DNA from: Paraburkholderia silvatlantica
GTDB lineage: Bacteria > Pseudomonadota > Gammaproteobacteria > Burkholderiales > Burkholderiaceae
Assembly: GCF_003096715.1 (NCBI RefSeq)
Contig: NZ_QEOL01000011.1
Location: 161,832-225,831 of the forward strand
DNA: 64,000 nucleotides
Direction of reading: 5' to 3'
In this document: positions 36,641 through 44,575 of the stretch, piece by piece
Numbering within the stretch: the stretch's first letter is position 1
Layout of the letters: each line of letters opens with the position of its first letter
Translations under genes and position numbers: made by a program
The notes under the pieces: model-generated
What the model saw: only the letters and a program-made list of their open reading frames with translations
Databases searched by the model: none
What the model was told of the DNA's origin: nothing

Positions 36641-37642
36641 TTACTTCGCAGCGAGACCCATCTGCTGACGCACGTTCTCCACGTTGTCGCGCGTGGCCAG
36701 CATGCCGGTCGTCAGCGTGAGCAGGGGCGGTTCCTTGCCTTGCGTGATCCACGTGTACATCAGGTCCGAGGTTTCCTCGCCGTGGCGCTTCGGGCTGATG
36801 ATGACGGTGCCGTAGAAGCCCGTCGGCTGCGGCTTCTTGAACTCGTTGAGCGCCGAGTCCGAACCGCCGATGCCGATGCCGATCATGTTGTCGGCCTTGA
36901 AGCCGCGGCCTTCCGCTGCGCGCACGGCGCCGAGCACGGCTTCGTCGTTCAGGCCGTAGGCCACCCAGTGCTTGTACTGCGGGTTCTTCGTGAGCGCGAT
37001 GTTGGCGGCGTTGAAGGCGTTTTCCGTGTCGGTCCTGGCCTGCGGCGCGGCAACGATGTTCGCCTTCGGGAAGCCCGCGGCCACGAGCGCGTCGGTCGCG
37101 CCCGTCGTGCGGTCATGCGCCGTCGGCAGCTGCTCGTAGGTCACGTCGATGGCGCCGACGTCCTTCATGTCCCAGCCGCGCTTCCTGATTTCGGCGGCGA
37201 TGCCGTCACCCACCTGCTTGCCGATGTTGTAGGCCGAGATGCCCATGTGCGGCACCGACTCGATCGGCTTGCCCGCGCCATCGACGAGGCGGTCGTCCAC
37301 CGTCATCATCTTGAGGTTGTCGGCCTTGGCCTTGGCGACGATGCCCGGCCCGAGCTTCACGTCGGGCGTGCAGATGATGAAGCCCTGCGCCTTTTGCGCG
37401 GCCAGGTTGTCGATCGCGCTCATCACCTTCTCACCCGAGGGCGCGCCGATCTTCACCAGCGTGAAGCCCTTTTCCTTCGCTGCCGTCTCGGCGAACTTCC
37501 ACTCGTCCTGGAACCACGGCTCTTCGGGCTGCTTCACGAGAAAGCCGATCTTCACCTGGTCTGCGGCCTCGGTCACAGGCGCGTGGCAGATCGCGGCCGT
37601 GGTGGCGGCGGCCAGCAGCGTCAGAAAGATGCGTCGTTGCAT
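36641..37642 (-). CDS. araF: L-arabinose-binding periplasmic protein AraF
   Basis: 333 residues with a signal peptide (FLTLLAAATTAAICHAPVTEA). The mature protein follows E. coli AraF closely from memory: KIGFLVKQPEEPWFQDEWKF, GFIICTPDVKLG, HWVAYGLNDEAVLGAVRA and GFYGTVIISP. AraF binds L-arabinose and also D-galactose and D-fucose, which matters because the neighbours point to galactose catabolism. First of the araFGH genes. Confidence 0.92.
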   Translation of the reverse strand: MQRRIFLTLLAAATTAAICHAPVTEAADQVKIGFLVKQPEEPWFQDEWKFAETAAKEKGFTLVKIGAPSGEKVMSAIDNLAAQKAQGFIICTPDVKLGPGIVAKAKADNLKMMTVDDRLVDGAGKPIESVPHMGISAYNIGKQVGDGIAAEIRKRGWDMKDVGAIDVTYEQLPTAHDRTTGATDALVAAGFPKANIVAAPQARTDTENAFNAANIALTKNPQYKHWVAYGLNDEAVLGAVRAAEGRGFKADNMIGIGIGGSDSALNEFKKPQPTGFYGTVIISPKRHGEETSDLMYTWITQGKEPPLLTLTTGMLATRDNVENVRQQMGLAAK

Positions 37643-37794
37643 GTTGTCAGTCTCCTGTCTTCTTTAGTCACGGGAAGGGTATCGGCCGCCTCTTCTTTTA
37701 CCCGCCCAGGCGCGCGGCCAGCGCTTCGGCGGATTCCTGCGTATTCGCTCCAACCTCGTGTTCCTTCGTGCTGCGAATGATTTTTCCGGCGCGC

Positions 37795-38574
37795 TTATTC
37801 GTGATGGAGCGCCGTGCGGCCGCCATCTATCGTGATACAGCTCGCGTTGATGAACGGCGCCTCGTCCGAGGCGAGGAACACCGCCGTCATCGCGACTTCC
37901 TCCGGGCGGCCAATGCGCTTCATCGGCGGCAACTCGAGCGTGGCCTTGCGCGCCGCTTGCGGGTCGGGCTGCGCGTTCCACCAGTCGTGCGTGAGCTGCG
38001 TTTCTATGTAGCCCGGCGCAATGGCGTTCACGCGCACGTTCTGCGGCGCGTACTCGATGCCGAGCGCACGCGTGAGTCCGATTACGCCGTGCTTGGCCAC
38101 CGGGTACGGGAAGCAGCCCGGAATGATCTGGAACGCGTGCGTCGAGGCGATGTTGATGATGCTGCCCGCGCGGCGCTCGACCATGCCCGGCAGCACCGCG
38201 CGGCAGCCGTTCCACACGCCGTCCAGATCCACCGCGAAGCAGCGGCGCCAGTCTTCGTCGGTCATCGTGAGCGGATCGGCGAACACGTTGATGCCGGCGT
38301 TGTTGACGAGCACGTCGACCGGGCCGAACGCGCGTTGCGCTTCTTCCACGGCGGCGCGCAGCGAGGCGGGCTGCGTCACGTCGGTTTGCACGGCGAGCGT
38401 TCGCGCGCCTGCGCACGCGTTCGCAATGTCGCGCGCCATCGCAGCGGCCGTCGCGCCATCCAGCTCCGCGAGCACGACGGCGGCGCCCTCGGCCGCGAAC
38501 GCGCGCGCGATCGCCGCGCCGATGCCGCGTCCGGCGCCGGTGACGAGCGCGACCTTGCCCGCGAGACGGTTCAC
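37795..38574 (-). CDS. SDR family oxidoreductase of the galactonate cluster
   Basis: 259 residues from a GTG at 38574 that overlaps the dgoA stop by 4 bp (GTGA). Classic SDR: VTGAGRGIGAAIARAF, NNAGINVF, Ser in IINIASTHAF, and YPVAKHGVIG as Tyr-x-x-x-Lys. It is coupled to dgoA, so it belongs to the sugar-acid pathway, perhaps as a second aldose or aldonate dehydrogenase; the substrate cannot be fixed. It is clearly a different branch from the SDR at 33075-33887. Confidence 0.82.
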   Translation of the reverse strand: MNRLAGKVALVTGAGRGIGAAIARAFAAEGAAVVLAELDGATAAAMARDIANACAGARTLAVQTDVTQPASLRAAVEEAQRAFGPVDVLVNNAGINVFADPLTMTDEDWRRCFAVDLDGVWNGCRAVLPGMVERRAGSIINIASTHAFQIIPGCFPYPVAKHGVIGLTRALGIEYAPQNVRVNAIAPGYIETQLTHDWWNAQPDPQAARKATLELPPMKRIGRPEEVAMTAVFLASDEAPFINASCITIDGGRTALHHE

Positions 38575-39248
38575 TTTTGCGCTCCTTGCACGGCTTTCCA
38601 GCCTTCGATGAAGGCCAGCGCGTTCGCGCGCGTGGCCGCCGCGTCCTGGCCCGGCTTGTAGAGCGCGGAGCCAAGGCCGAAGCCGCTCGCGCCCGCGGCC
38701 AGCTGCGGGCCCATGTTGTCCGGCTTCACGCCGCCCACGGGCAGCAGGGGCACGACCGCAGGGATCACGGCGCGCCATGCCTTCGTCACGGCCGGACCGA
38801 GCTGCTCGGCGGGGAACATCTTGAGCGCGTCGGCGCCGTGCTTGAGCGCCGCGAACGCTTCGGTCGGCGTGGCGACGCCGGGCACGCAGGCGAGGCCCTG
38901 GAGCTTCGCGGCGAGGATCACGCCGGTGTCGGCGTGCGGCATCACGATCAGTTCGCCGCCCGCTTGCCGCACGTCGCGCACGCGCTCGGTGGTGAGCACG
39001 GTGCCCGCGCCGATCATCGCGTCGTCGGGCAGCGCCTCGCGCAATGCCGCGATGCTGTCGAGCGGCTGCGGCGAATTGAGCGGCACCTCGATGATCCGGA
39101 AGCCCGCTTCATAAAGCGCGCGGCCATGCCCGGCGGCCTCGGCGGGTTTGATGCCGCGCACGATCGCGACCATGCCGCAGGCGCCGAACGCGGCGGCGAA
39201 GCCGGCGTGTGGCGTGTACGGGGCGGGCAGATTCAGTTCGGGTTCCAT
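38571..39248 (-). CDS. dgoA: 2-dehydro-3-deoxy-6-phosphogalactonate aldolase
   Basis: 225 residues, class I KDPG/KDPGal aldolase. GMVAIVRGIKPAEAAGHGRAL with the catalytic Glu/Arg region, PLNSPQPLDSI, GAGTVLT, and the Schiff-base lysine in ALKMFPAEQLGP, then PVGGVKPDNM. It cleaves KDPGal to pyruvate and glyceraldehyde-3-phosphate. The start ATG 39248 is preceded by four tandem 11-bp units, each carrying AGGAAG; the nearest one is well placed as ribosome-binding site. Confidence 0.93.
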   Translation of the reverse strand: MEPELNLPAPYTPHAGFAAAFGACGMVAIVRGIKPAEAAGHGRALYEAGFRIIEVPLNSPQPLDSIAALREALPDDAMIGAGTVLTTERVRDVRQAGGELIVMPHADTGVILAAKLQGLACVPGVATPTEAFAALKHGADALKMFPAEQLGPAVTKAWRAVIPAVVPLLPVGGVKPDNMGPQLAAGASGFGLGSALYKPGQDAAATRANALAFIEGWKAVQGAQK

Positions 39249-39251
39249 GTC

Positions 39252-39295
39252 GGCTTCCTGTGGGCTTCCTGTGGGCTTCCTGAGGGCTTCCTGTT
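39252..39295. repeat. four tandem 11-bp repeats in the dgoA leader
   Basis: On plus the units are GGCTTCCTGTG, GGCTTCCTGTG, GGCTTCCTGAG and GGCTTCCTGTT. Read on the transcribed (minus) strand each holds CAGGAAGCC, a Shine-Dalgarno-like sequence; the one next to ATG 39248 is the probable ribosome-binding site. Confidence 0.85.
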
Positions 39296-39372
39296 GCCTG
39301 GCTTCGTGTCTGGTTCGGTTCAGCGGGTTCGTCGCATGGGTTTCGCAGCGGGTTCGCCTGGTCGGCACTCGA

Positions 39373-40398
39373 TTAGCGCGGCGTGACGAGCCCCGCCTGC
39401 ACGGCGATGCGCCAAAGCCCGTGTTCGGTCGCCTGCCGCACGAGATGCGCGCCGCTGCACCCGAATGCGGCGAGCGCCATGCGGTAACGCTCGCACAGCG
39501 CCTCGGCGCCGATCAGCTGCGGCGCGCAGCCGGCAAGCGCCACGTCGCGCCGCGCGAGCGCCGCTTCGAGGCCTGCCAGCTCGTGCCCGATCACGAGGCC
39601 CGAGAGATAGTCGGGCTGCTCGTCGGGGGCGAGCTGGGCCGTGAGGCCGAGCGTGCGCGTGCTGAACGCGGTCGCCAGCAGTCCCACGCAGCCCTGCTCG
39701 CGCGCCACGCTCACGCCGCGCAGGAACGCTGCGGTGTCGGGCTCGACGGGATGCTTCATCGTGCGGCCGAGGATCGTATGGGCGCACAGCGCCGCGTAGA
39801 CCTCGCCCGTCATGAAGGTATAGAAGCGCGCGATGCGCTCGCCCTCCACGACCACCCATTTCGCGTGCGTGCCCGGCAGTCCGACGAGCGCCGTTTGCGG
39901 CCCGGCTTCGTCGCCCGATGCCTCAAGCGCGCCAAAAATTTGCGTTTCCTCGCCGCGCATCACATTGGGCAGCGCCCCCGGCTCCAGCACACCCGGCACC
40001 ACGGCGACTTCGGCGCCGCACGCGGCGCGCACGCGCACGATGCGGGCCACCAGCGCCCGGGCGCTCGCGGGCGTTTCGACATAGGGCGCCTGCACCCAGC
40101 CCTGGGCGCTGCCGACCATCCCCGCAGCCAGCACCGGCAGCGAGGGCGCTTGCGCGAGCCACACGGCGCACGCTTCGTCGAAGGCGGCGTCGAAACCGCC
40201 TTCTTCGGCGGGCACGGGCAGGTTCATGATCCCCGCCGTCGAAACGCGCGTGGCGATCACCTTGCCCGCCGCATCGAACAGGTACGCGCGCAGCGAGGTC
40301 GTGCCCCAGTCGAGCGCGATGAGCGCGGCATCGCGAGCGCTCGCGCCGTCGCCGGCGTCGATGGCCGCGCCGCTGGCAGACTTCTCGCGTGCTTTCAT
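39373..40398 (-). CDS. dgoK: 2-dehydro-3-deoxygalactonokinase
   Basis: 341 residues. DgoK signatures are ALIALDWGTTSLRAYLFDA near the N-terminus and GLPGTHAKWVVVEG mid-protein, with the ASKHA-type sugar kinase layout. It phosphorylates 2-keto-3-deoxy-galactonate at O6. Its ATG overlaps the TGA of the IclR regulator by 4 bp, so regulator and kinase are translated together. dgoA follows 124 bp later. Confidence 0.93.
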   Translation of the reverse strand: MKAREKSASGAAIDAGDGASARDAALIALDWGTTSLRAYLFDAAGKVIATRVSTAGIMNLPVPAEEGGFDAAFDEACAVWLAQAPSLPVLAAGMVGSAQGWVQAPYVETPASARALVARIVRVRAACGAEVAVVPGVLEPGALPNVMRGEETQIFGALEASGDEAGPQTALVGLPGTHAKWVVVEGERIARFYTFMTGEVYAALCAHTILGRTMKHPVEPDTAAFLRGVSVAREQGCVGLLATAFSTRTLGLTAQLAPDEQPDYLSGLVIGHELAGLEAALARRDVALAGCAPQLIGAEALCERYRMALAAFGCSGAHLVRQATEHGLWRIAVQAGLVTPR

Positions 40399-41342
40399 CG
40401 ACGAATCCTGCGCGTGGCAGGCTGCGGCGCGCGCCAGCCCAGTTCCTGCGAAATCGCACGTGCCTCGCGCTGCACGACTGGAATCAGTTCGTCCATGCGC
40501 TCGAGCGGCATGTAGGGAATCGTGCTCGCCACCGAAAGCGCCGCCACAATCGCACCCGAAGCGTCGCGCACCGGCGCCGCCACGCAGCGGATCGAAATTT
40601 CGTTCTCCTCCAGATCGAACGTGTACCCGCCCGCGGAGTAAGTCGCCATGCGCTTGAGGAAGGTATCGGGTTCGAGGCTGTGATCGGGACGGAAGCTCAC
40701 GCCCGCCAGCGTGCGGCGCGACGCGTCGAACAGGTCGCGCCACGATTGCGGCGCGAGGTCGAGCATCATCGCCTTGCCGATGCCCGTGGACGCGAGCGGC
40801 ATGCGGTGCCCCACGCGCGAGCGCATTTCGAGGCCTCGCTGGCCGGGAATCTTGTCGATGTACAGCACGTCGTCGCCGTCGCGCACGCCGAGGTGGATCG
40901 TGTCGAGCGTTTCGTCGGCGAGCGCCTGCAGATGCGCACGGGCAACGGCCGTGAGCGGCATCTGCTCGAGCGCGATGGTGCCGAGTTCGATGAGCTTCGG
41001 CCCAAGCAGGTAGCCGCCCTGCACCTGGCGCAGGTAGCGCGCCTGCACGAGGCTCGAAACCAGGCGGTGCGTAGTGCTGCGCGTCGTGCCGAGCACCGCG
41101 CCGAACGAGCGCAGGTCGCGCACGCCGGCGGCGGCCGCTTCGAGGATTGCGAGGCCGCGCAGGAGCGTCTGGGTGCCGGCCTGCTGCGTCGAGCCGTCGA
41201 GCAACGTGCTCGCAACGCCGATTTCATCGGCGGCGGGGCGGGCTTTCGGCAGCGCTTGCGCGGAGGTTGCCGCGGCGTTTTGCACGGGCGCGGCCTCGTC
41301 GGGGAGGTTCGCGGCGAGCGTGGAAGACATCGCTTTGTTCAT
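40395..41342 (-). CDS. IclR family regulator of the dgo cluster
   Basis: 315 residues from ATG 41342; ATG 41330 is an alternative and neither has a strong ribosome-binding site. After a ~50-residue Ala-rich leader comes the IclR winged helix (GLAILEAAAAGVRDLRSFG, STTHRLVSSLVQARYL) and then the effector domain with DGDDVLYIDKIPGQRGLEMRS and GIGKAMML. It is fused by overlap to dgoK. It probably senses a galactonate-pathway intermediate (inference). An inverted repeat overlapping a promoter lies ~300 bp upstream. Confidence 0.85.
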   Translation of the reverse strand: MNKAMSSTLAANLPDEAAPVQNAAATSAQALPKARPAADEIGVASTLLDGSTQQAGTQTLLRGLAILEAAAAGVRDLRSFGAVLGTTRSTTHRLVSSLVQARYLRQVQGGYLLGPKLIELGTIALEQMPLTAVARAHLQALADETLDTIHLGVRDGDDVLYIDKIPGQRGLEMRSRVGHRMPLASTGIGKAMMLDLAPQSWRDLFDASRRTLAGVSFRPDHSLEPDTFLKRMATYSAGGYTFDLEENEISIRCVAAPVRDASGAIVAALSVASTIPYMPLERMDELIPVVQREARAISQELGWRAPQPATRRIRR

Positions 41343-41811
41343 GGCGAGGGCGATGAAGGGAGACGATCGAAAGGCGCGTGCCGTCAGGCGGCGCGCGAAC
41401 CGTGCTTCGGGAGACGGCCCGCCGCGCGGGCGGCCGGGGCCCGGACAGGTAGCGGCGGGCGGCGCGTGGCCGCGCAAAGCGCTGGCTGAAGCATGGCGAA
41501 CGTCTCCTTTGCGGTCCGGTTCGCTCCGCGCCTTGCGCGTGCGCCGGATTTATCTGGGTCTGCCGACGCTGTTTGCCGCGCAGTGACAGTCGCGGCTGAT
41601 CGGATGGTCTGGATTGTAGGCAGGTTTTTTCGAGTTCTCCAATATGTGATTGGGTCGCTCATATATTGGGAAATTTGGCGAAACGGCTGCCCTCTGTCGA
41701 ATGGCTAACGAGGGACAGAAGACGCGTGGCGGTTGACGCAATCGAGGGCGCACCTGCCGAAGCCTGCACAGACTTGAGCGACGTCATGCCCGGTGCATAC
41801 CGGGTCGCTCA
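41343..41811. other. long leader/control region between iclR and the toxin-antitoxin pair
   Basis: 469 bp. The part near 41613-41669 contains the promoter and operator described separately. The rest, up to iclR, would be an untranslated leader of about 260 nt; it is GC-rich, with short open frames that look like chance. No terminator was seen. Confidence 0.5.
41613..41669 (-). promoter_or_regulatory. putative IclR operator overlapping the iclR-dgoK promoter
   Basis: An 11-bp inverted repeat with one mismatch (CCAATATGTGA at 41639-41649, TCATATATTGG at 41659-41669, 9-bp spacer) overlaps a minus-strand promoter: -35 TTGGAG (41642-41637), 18-bp spacer, -10 TACAAT (41618-41613). The repeat covers the -35, so a bound regulator would block polymerase. 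Confidence 0.6.
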
Positions 41812-42186
41812 ATGCTCCGGAGGCTATATAAAATTTTGTATAATTTTGCTCATGCCAAGCCGTTGGTGTTTTGCGCAAGCGCACTCGCGGATCTCCGGAA
41901 GTTTCCAGAACCCATGCGTCAGGAAGCCGGACGGCAGTTGCGGCGCGTTCAACGTGGCCTTGACCCGAACGACTGGAAGCCCGTGAATCCCGTTGGGCGC
42001 GGCGCGCGTGTAATCCGCATCCGCGACACGCATGGTGCGTTTCGCGTGATTTACGTGGCGCACATCCACGATGCCATTCACGTGCTGCATTGCTTTCAGA
42101 AAAAGTCCGGGAAAACGCCCTTCATCGATCTTTCGCTTGCCGCGCGCCGCTATCGCGACGCACTAAACAAGGAGTCCGAACCATGA
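41812..42186 (+). CDS. HigB/RelE-like (phage Gp49 family) toxin
   Basis: 124 residues if counted from ATG 41812. The family part starts at KPLVFCASALADLRKFP and continues with VRRVQRGL-like helix, GVRVIRIRD-type strand (ARVIRIRDTHGAFRVIYVAH), and LHCFQKKSGKTP, the conserved RelE-fold core for ribosome-dependent mRNA cleavage. The upstream ATG lies before a perfect -10 box TATAAT (41839-41844), so the mRNA may start later and TTG 41863 or GTG 41866 may be used. The stop overlaps the antitoxin ATG (ATGA). Confidence 0.8.
   Translation: MLRRLYKILYNFAHAKPLVFCASALADLRKFPEPMRQEAGRQLRRVQRGLDPNDWKPVNPVGRGARVIRIRDTHGAFRVIYVAHIHDAIHVLHCFQKKSGKTPFIDLSLAARRYRDALNKESEP
41839..41844 (+). promoter_or_regulatory. 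-10 box of the toxin-antitoxin promoter
   Basis: Perfect TATAAT in an AT-rich patch (41824-41850) unlike the surrounding GC-rich DNA. No good -35 is seen at 16-18 bp. AT-rich partial dyads around it could serve antitoxin autorepression. Confidence 0.4.
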
Positions 42187-42527
42187 GCCGCAAGAGTCAG
42201 GGAAACCAGCAACTTCAGCGTTTCGACAGCGTCTGGGACGCGCTCGAAGACACGCCCGAAGCCGCCCAGAACATGACGCTGCGCAGCGACCTCATGATCA
42301 CGCTCGAAGAGCACATCAAGCACAACAAGCTGACCCAAACGCAAGCCGCCGCCCTCTTCGGCGTGACGCAGCCGCGCGTGTCCGATCTCATGCGCGGCAA
42401 GATCGATCTGTTCTCGCTCGATTCGCTCATCAACATGGCCGTTGCGGCGGGCATGAAGGTCGAAATGCGCATCTCCGCAGCGTCCCCACGCGACGGCCAC
42501 ACGCAGGAAAAAACGGCTGCGGGATAA
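42183..42527 (+). CDS. HigA-like XRE antitoxin
   Basis: 114 residues. An N-terminal ~35-residue leader is followed by a Cro/C1-type helix-turn-helix: LITLEEHIKHNKLTQTQAAA-like segment with LFGVTQPRVSDLMRGKIDLFS as recognition region, then INMAVAAGMKVEMRI. It pairs with the toxin gene through a 4-bp start/stop overlap. The order toxin first, antitoxin second is that of higBA systems. It probably represses its own promoter. Confidence 0.85.
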   Translation: MSRKSQGNQQLQRFDSVWDALEDTPEAAQNMTLRSDLMITLEEHIKHNKLTQTQAAALFGVTQPRVSDLMRGKIDLFSLDSLINMAVAAGMKVEMRISAASPRDGHTQEKTAAG

Positions 42528-42574
42528 CTCCGGCAGCCGCTTCCTGTCACGCCACGCGCAATTGCGCTGCGCCC

Positions 42575-42964
42575 TTACTTCCCCGCCGGCGCCTTGTAAG
42601 CCACGCAATCGATTTCGACTTTGCAGTCCACCACCATGCTCGACTGCACGCAGGCGCGTGCCGGCGGATGCTCGCCGAAATACTCGCGGAACACCTTGTT
42701 GAACGAGGTGAAGTCGCGCGCGTCGTCGAGCCACACGCCGCAACGCACCACATGCTCCGCGCCATAGCCCGCCTCCTTGAGGATTGCGAAAAGATTCTGG
42801 ATGGCCTTGTGCGACTGCTCGACGATACCGCCGCTGATCACCTCGCCGCCTTCCATCGGCGTTTGGCCCGAGACGTACAGCCAGCCGTCGGCTTCCACGG
42901 CGCGCGCGAACGGCAGATGTTGTCCGCCCTGGCCCTTGCCGCCTTCCGCTCCAATTCGTTTCAT
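42575..42964 (-). CDS. RidA family enamine/imine deaminase
   Basis: 129 residues, YjgF/YER057c/UK114 fold. The conserved substrate arginine is in PPARACVQ, and GWLYVSGQTPMEGG and CKVEIDCVAYKAP match the family. RidA proteins hydrolyse reactive enamines and imines set free by PLP enzymes. The neighbour genes encode a D-aminoacylase and a PLP D-amino-acid deaminase, whose imine product is a natural substrate. It lies 95 bp after the aminoacylase on the same strand. Confidence 0.9.
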   Translation of the reverse strand: MKRIGAEGGKGQGGQHLPFARAVEADGWLYVSGQTPMEGGEVISGGIVEQSHKAIQNLFAILKEAGYGAEHVVRCGVWLDDARDFTSFNKVFREYFGEHPPARACVQSSMVVDCKVEIDCVAYKAPAGK

Positions 42965-43059
42965 CGTTTGCTCCTTTGAGATCGTGCGGCGCGCGCAGCT
43001 TGTTGGGCCGCGTGCGCCGGGGGTCGAAATTCGATAGATGAAGCCTGCCTAAAAGTTGC

Positions 43060-44541
43060 CTAAAAGGCGTTCGCCTCGGCCTGCGCCTCGCGTTTGCCGC
43101 GCGCGACGAAGTGGCCCGCGCGCTCGCCCGTCGGCTGCCCGTCGCGGTACGAGAGCACGCCGTTCACCCATACCGCGTCGATGCCTTCGGCCACCTGCTG
43201 CGGCTTCTCGAAGGTCGCCGCGTCGCGCACCCTCGCGGGGTCGAACAACACGAGGTCGGCGTGCCAGCCCACATGCACCTCGCCGCGCTGCGAAAGACCG
43301 AAGCGCCGCGCCGAAAGGCCCGTCATCTTGCGCACCGCTTCTTCGAGCGGCAGCAAGGCCGCGTCGCGCGCGTAGTGCCCGAGCACGCGCGGAAATGCGC
43401 CCCACAGGCGCGGATGCGGCAGCGGATCGTTGGGCAGTCCATCCGAGCCGACCATCGTGGCCGGATGCGAAAGAATGCGGCGCACGTCGTCTTCGGACAT
43501 GTTGTGGTACACGGCGCCCGCCGGCTGCAGACGCTTGCCCGCTTCCTGCTGCGACACGCCCCACCCGGCCGCGATGTCCTTGATGAGCTTGCCCGCCTGC
43601 TCCGGGTGCGGCGTGGACCACGTGATCGTGATGTCGATGTCGCCCGTCACCTGCTTGAGATCCAAAGTGGAAGAACTGCGGCTATACGGATAGCAGTCGC
43701 AACCGACCGGCTGATACTTGCGCGCGCTTTCGAGCGACGCGAGCACCTCCGTGCTGCGCCCCCAGTTGGCAGGCCCCGCGCACTTCAAGTGTGAGATCAC
43801 CACCGGCACGCGCGCATGCTGGCCGATGTGGTACGCCTCGTTCATCGCCTCGAGAATCGCGTCGAACTCCGTGCGCATGTGCGTCGTGTAGAGCGCGCCG
43901 GCGGCGGCGAGCGGCTGGGCGAGCGAGGCGACCTCTTCGGTGGAAGCCTCAAACGCCGAGCCGTATGCGAGGCCCGTGGAAAGGCCGAGCGCGCCGTGCG
44001 CGAGCGCGTCCTCGAGCTGCGCGCGCATGGCCGCGATCTCGTCGCCGGTGGCGGCGCGCTTCAAGTCGTTCATGTGATTGTTGCGCAGCGCCGTATGGCC
44101 GATCAGCGCGCCCACGTTCACGGCAGGCCGCGCCGCGTTGACCGCATCGACATAGGCTGAGAACGTCGGATAGCTGAACGCGTCGCGCTCGCCGAGCAGG
44201 TTCATCGGGTCGGGGGGATCGCCCTTGAGCGTCACCGGCGACGCGCTGATCCCGCAGTTGCCGACCACCACCGTCGTCACCCCCTGGCTGATCTTGGGCA
44301 GCATCTGCGGCGCGCGGATCACGTGCGTGTCGTCGTGCGTATGAACGTCGATGAAACCCGGCGCGAGCGCGCGAGCGTTGGCCTCGATCACCGTTTCCGC
44401 GAGCCAGTTCGACAGGTTGCCGATCGCGACGATGCGGCCGTCGCGCAACGCCACGTCGCGCTCGACGGGCGGCGCTCCGGTGCCGTCGTAAAGCATGGCG
44501 CCGACGATCAGCGTGTCGGCGGCTTCGGGGTGCGAATGCAT
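43060..44541 (-). CDS. N-acyl-D-amino-acid deacylase (D-aminoacylase)
   Basis: 493 residues, amidohydrolase superfamily. Metal ligands DVHTHDD (His 67, His 69) and the D-aminoacylase hallmark cysteine in VVVGNCGISASP (Cys 96), later GHTALR, HMRTEFDAI, VVISHLKCAG and DGLPNDPLPHPRLWG. It frees D-amino acids from N-acyl forms. It is expressed with RidA and the RpiR regulator and faces the deaminase gene, so the full route is N-acyl-D-amino acid to D-amino acid to keto acid. Confidence 0.92.
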   Translation of the reverse strand: MHSHPEAADTLIVGAMLYDGTGAPPVERDVALRDGRIVAIGNLSNWLAETVIEANARALAPGFIDVHTHDDTHVIRAPQMLPKISQGVTTVVVGNCGISASPVTLKGDPPDPMNLLGERDAFSYPTFSAYVDAVNAARPAVNVGALIGHTALRNNHMNDLKRAATGDEIAAMRAQLEDALAHGALGLSTGLAYGSAFEASTEEVASLAQPLAAAGALYTTHMRTEFDAILEAMNEAYHIGQHARVPVVISHLKCAGPANWGRSTEVLASLESARKYQPVGCDCYPYSRSSSTLDLKQVTGDIDITITWSTPHPEQAGKLIKDIAAGWGVSQQEAGKRLQPAGAVYHNMSEDDVRRILSHPATMVGSDGLPNDPLPHPRLWGAFPRVLGHYARDAALLPLEEAVRKMTGLSARRFGLSQRGEVHVGWHADLVLFDPARVRDAATFEKPQQVAEGIDAVWVNGVLSYRDGQPTGERAGHFVARGKREAQAEANAF

Positions 44542-44575
44542 GCGCGTCTCCTCAGGATGGCTCTCGGTTCGACGC

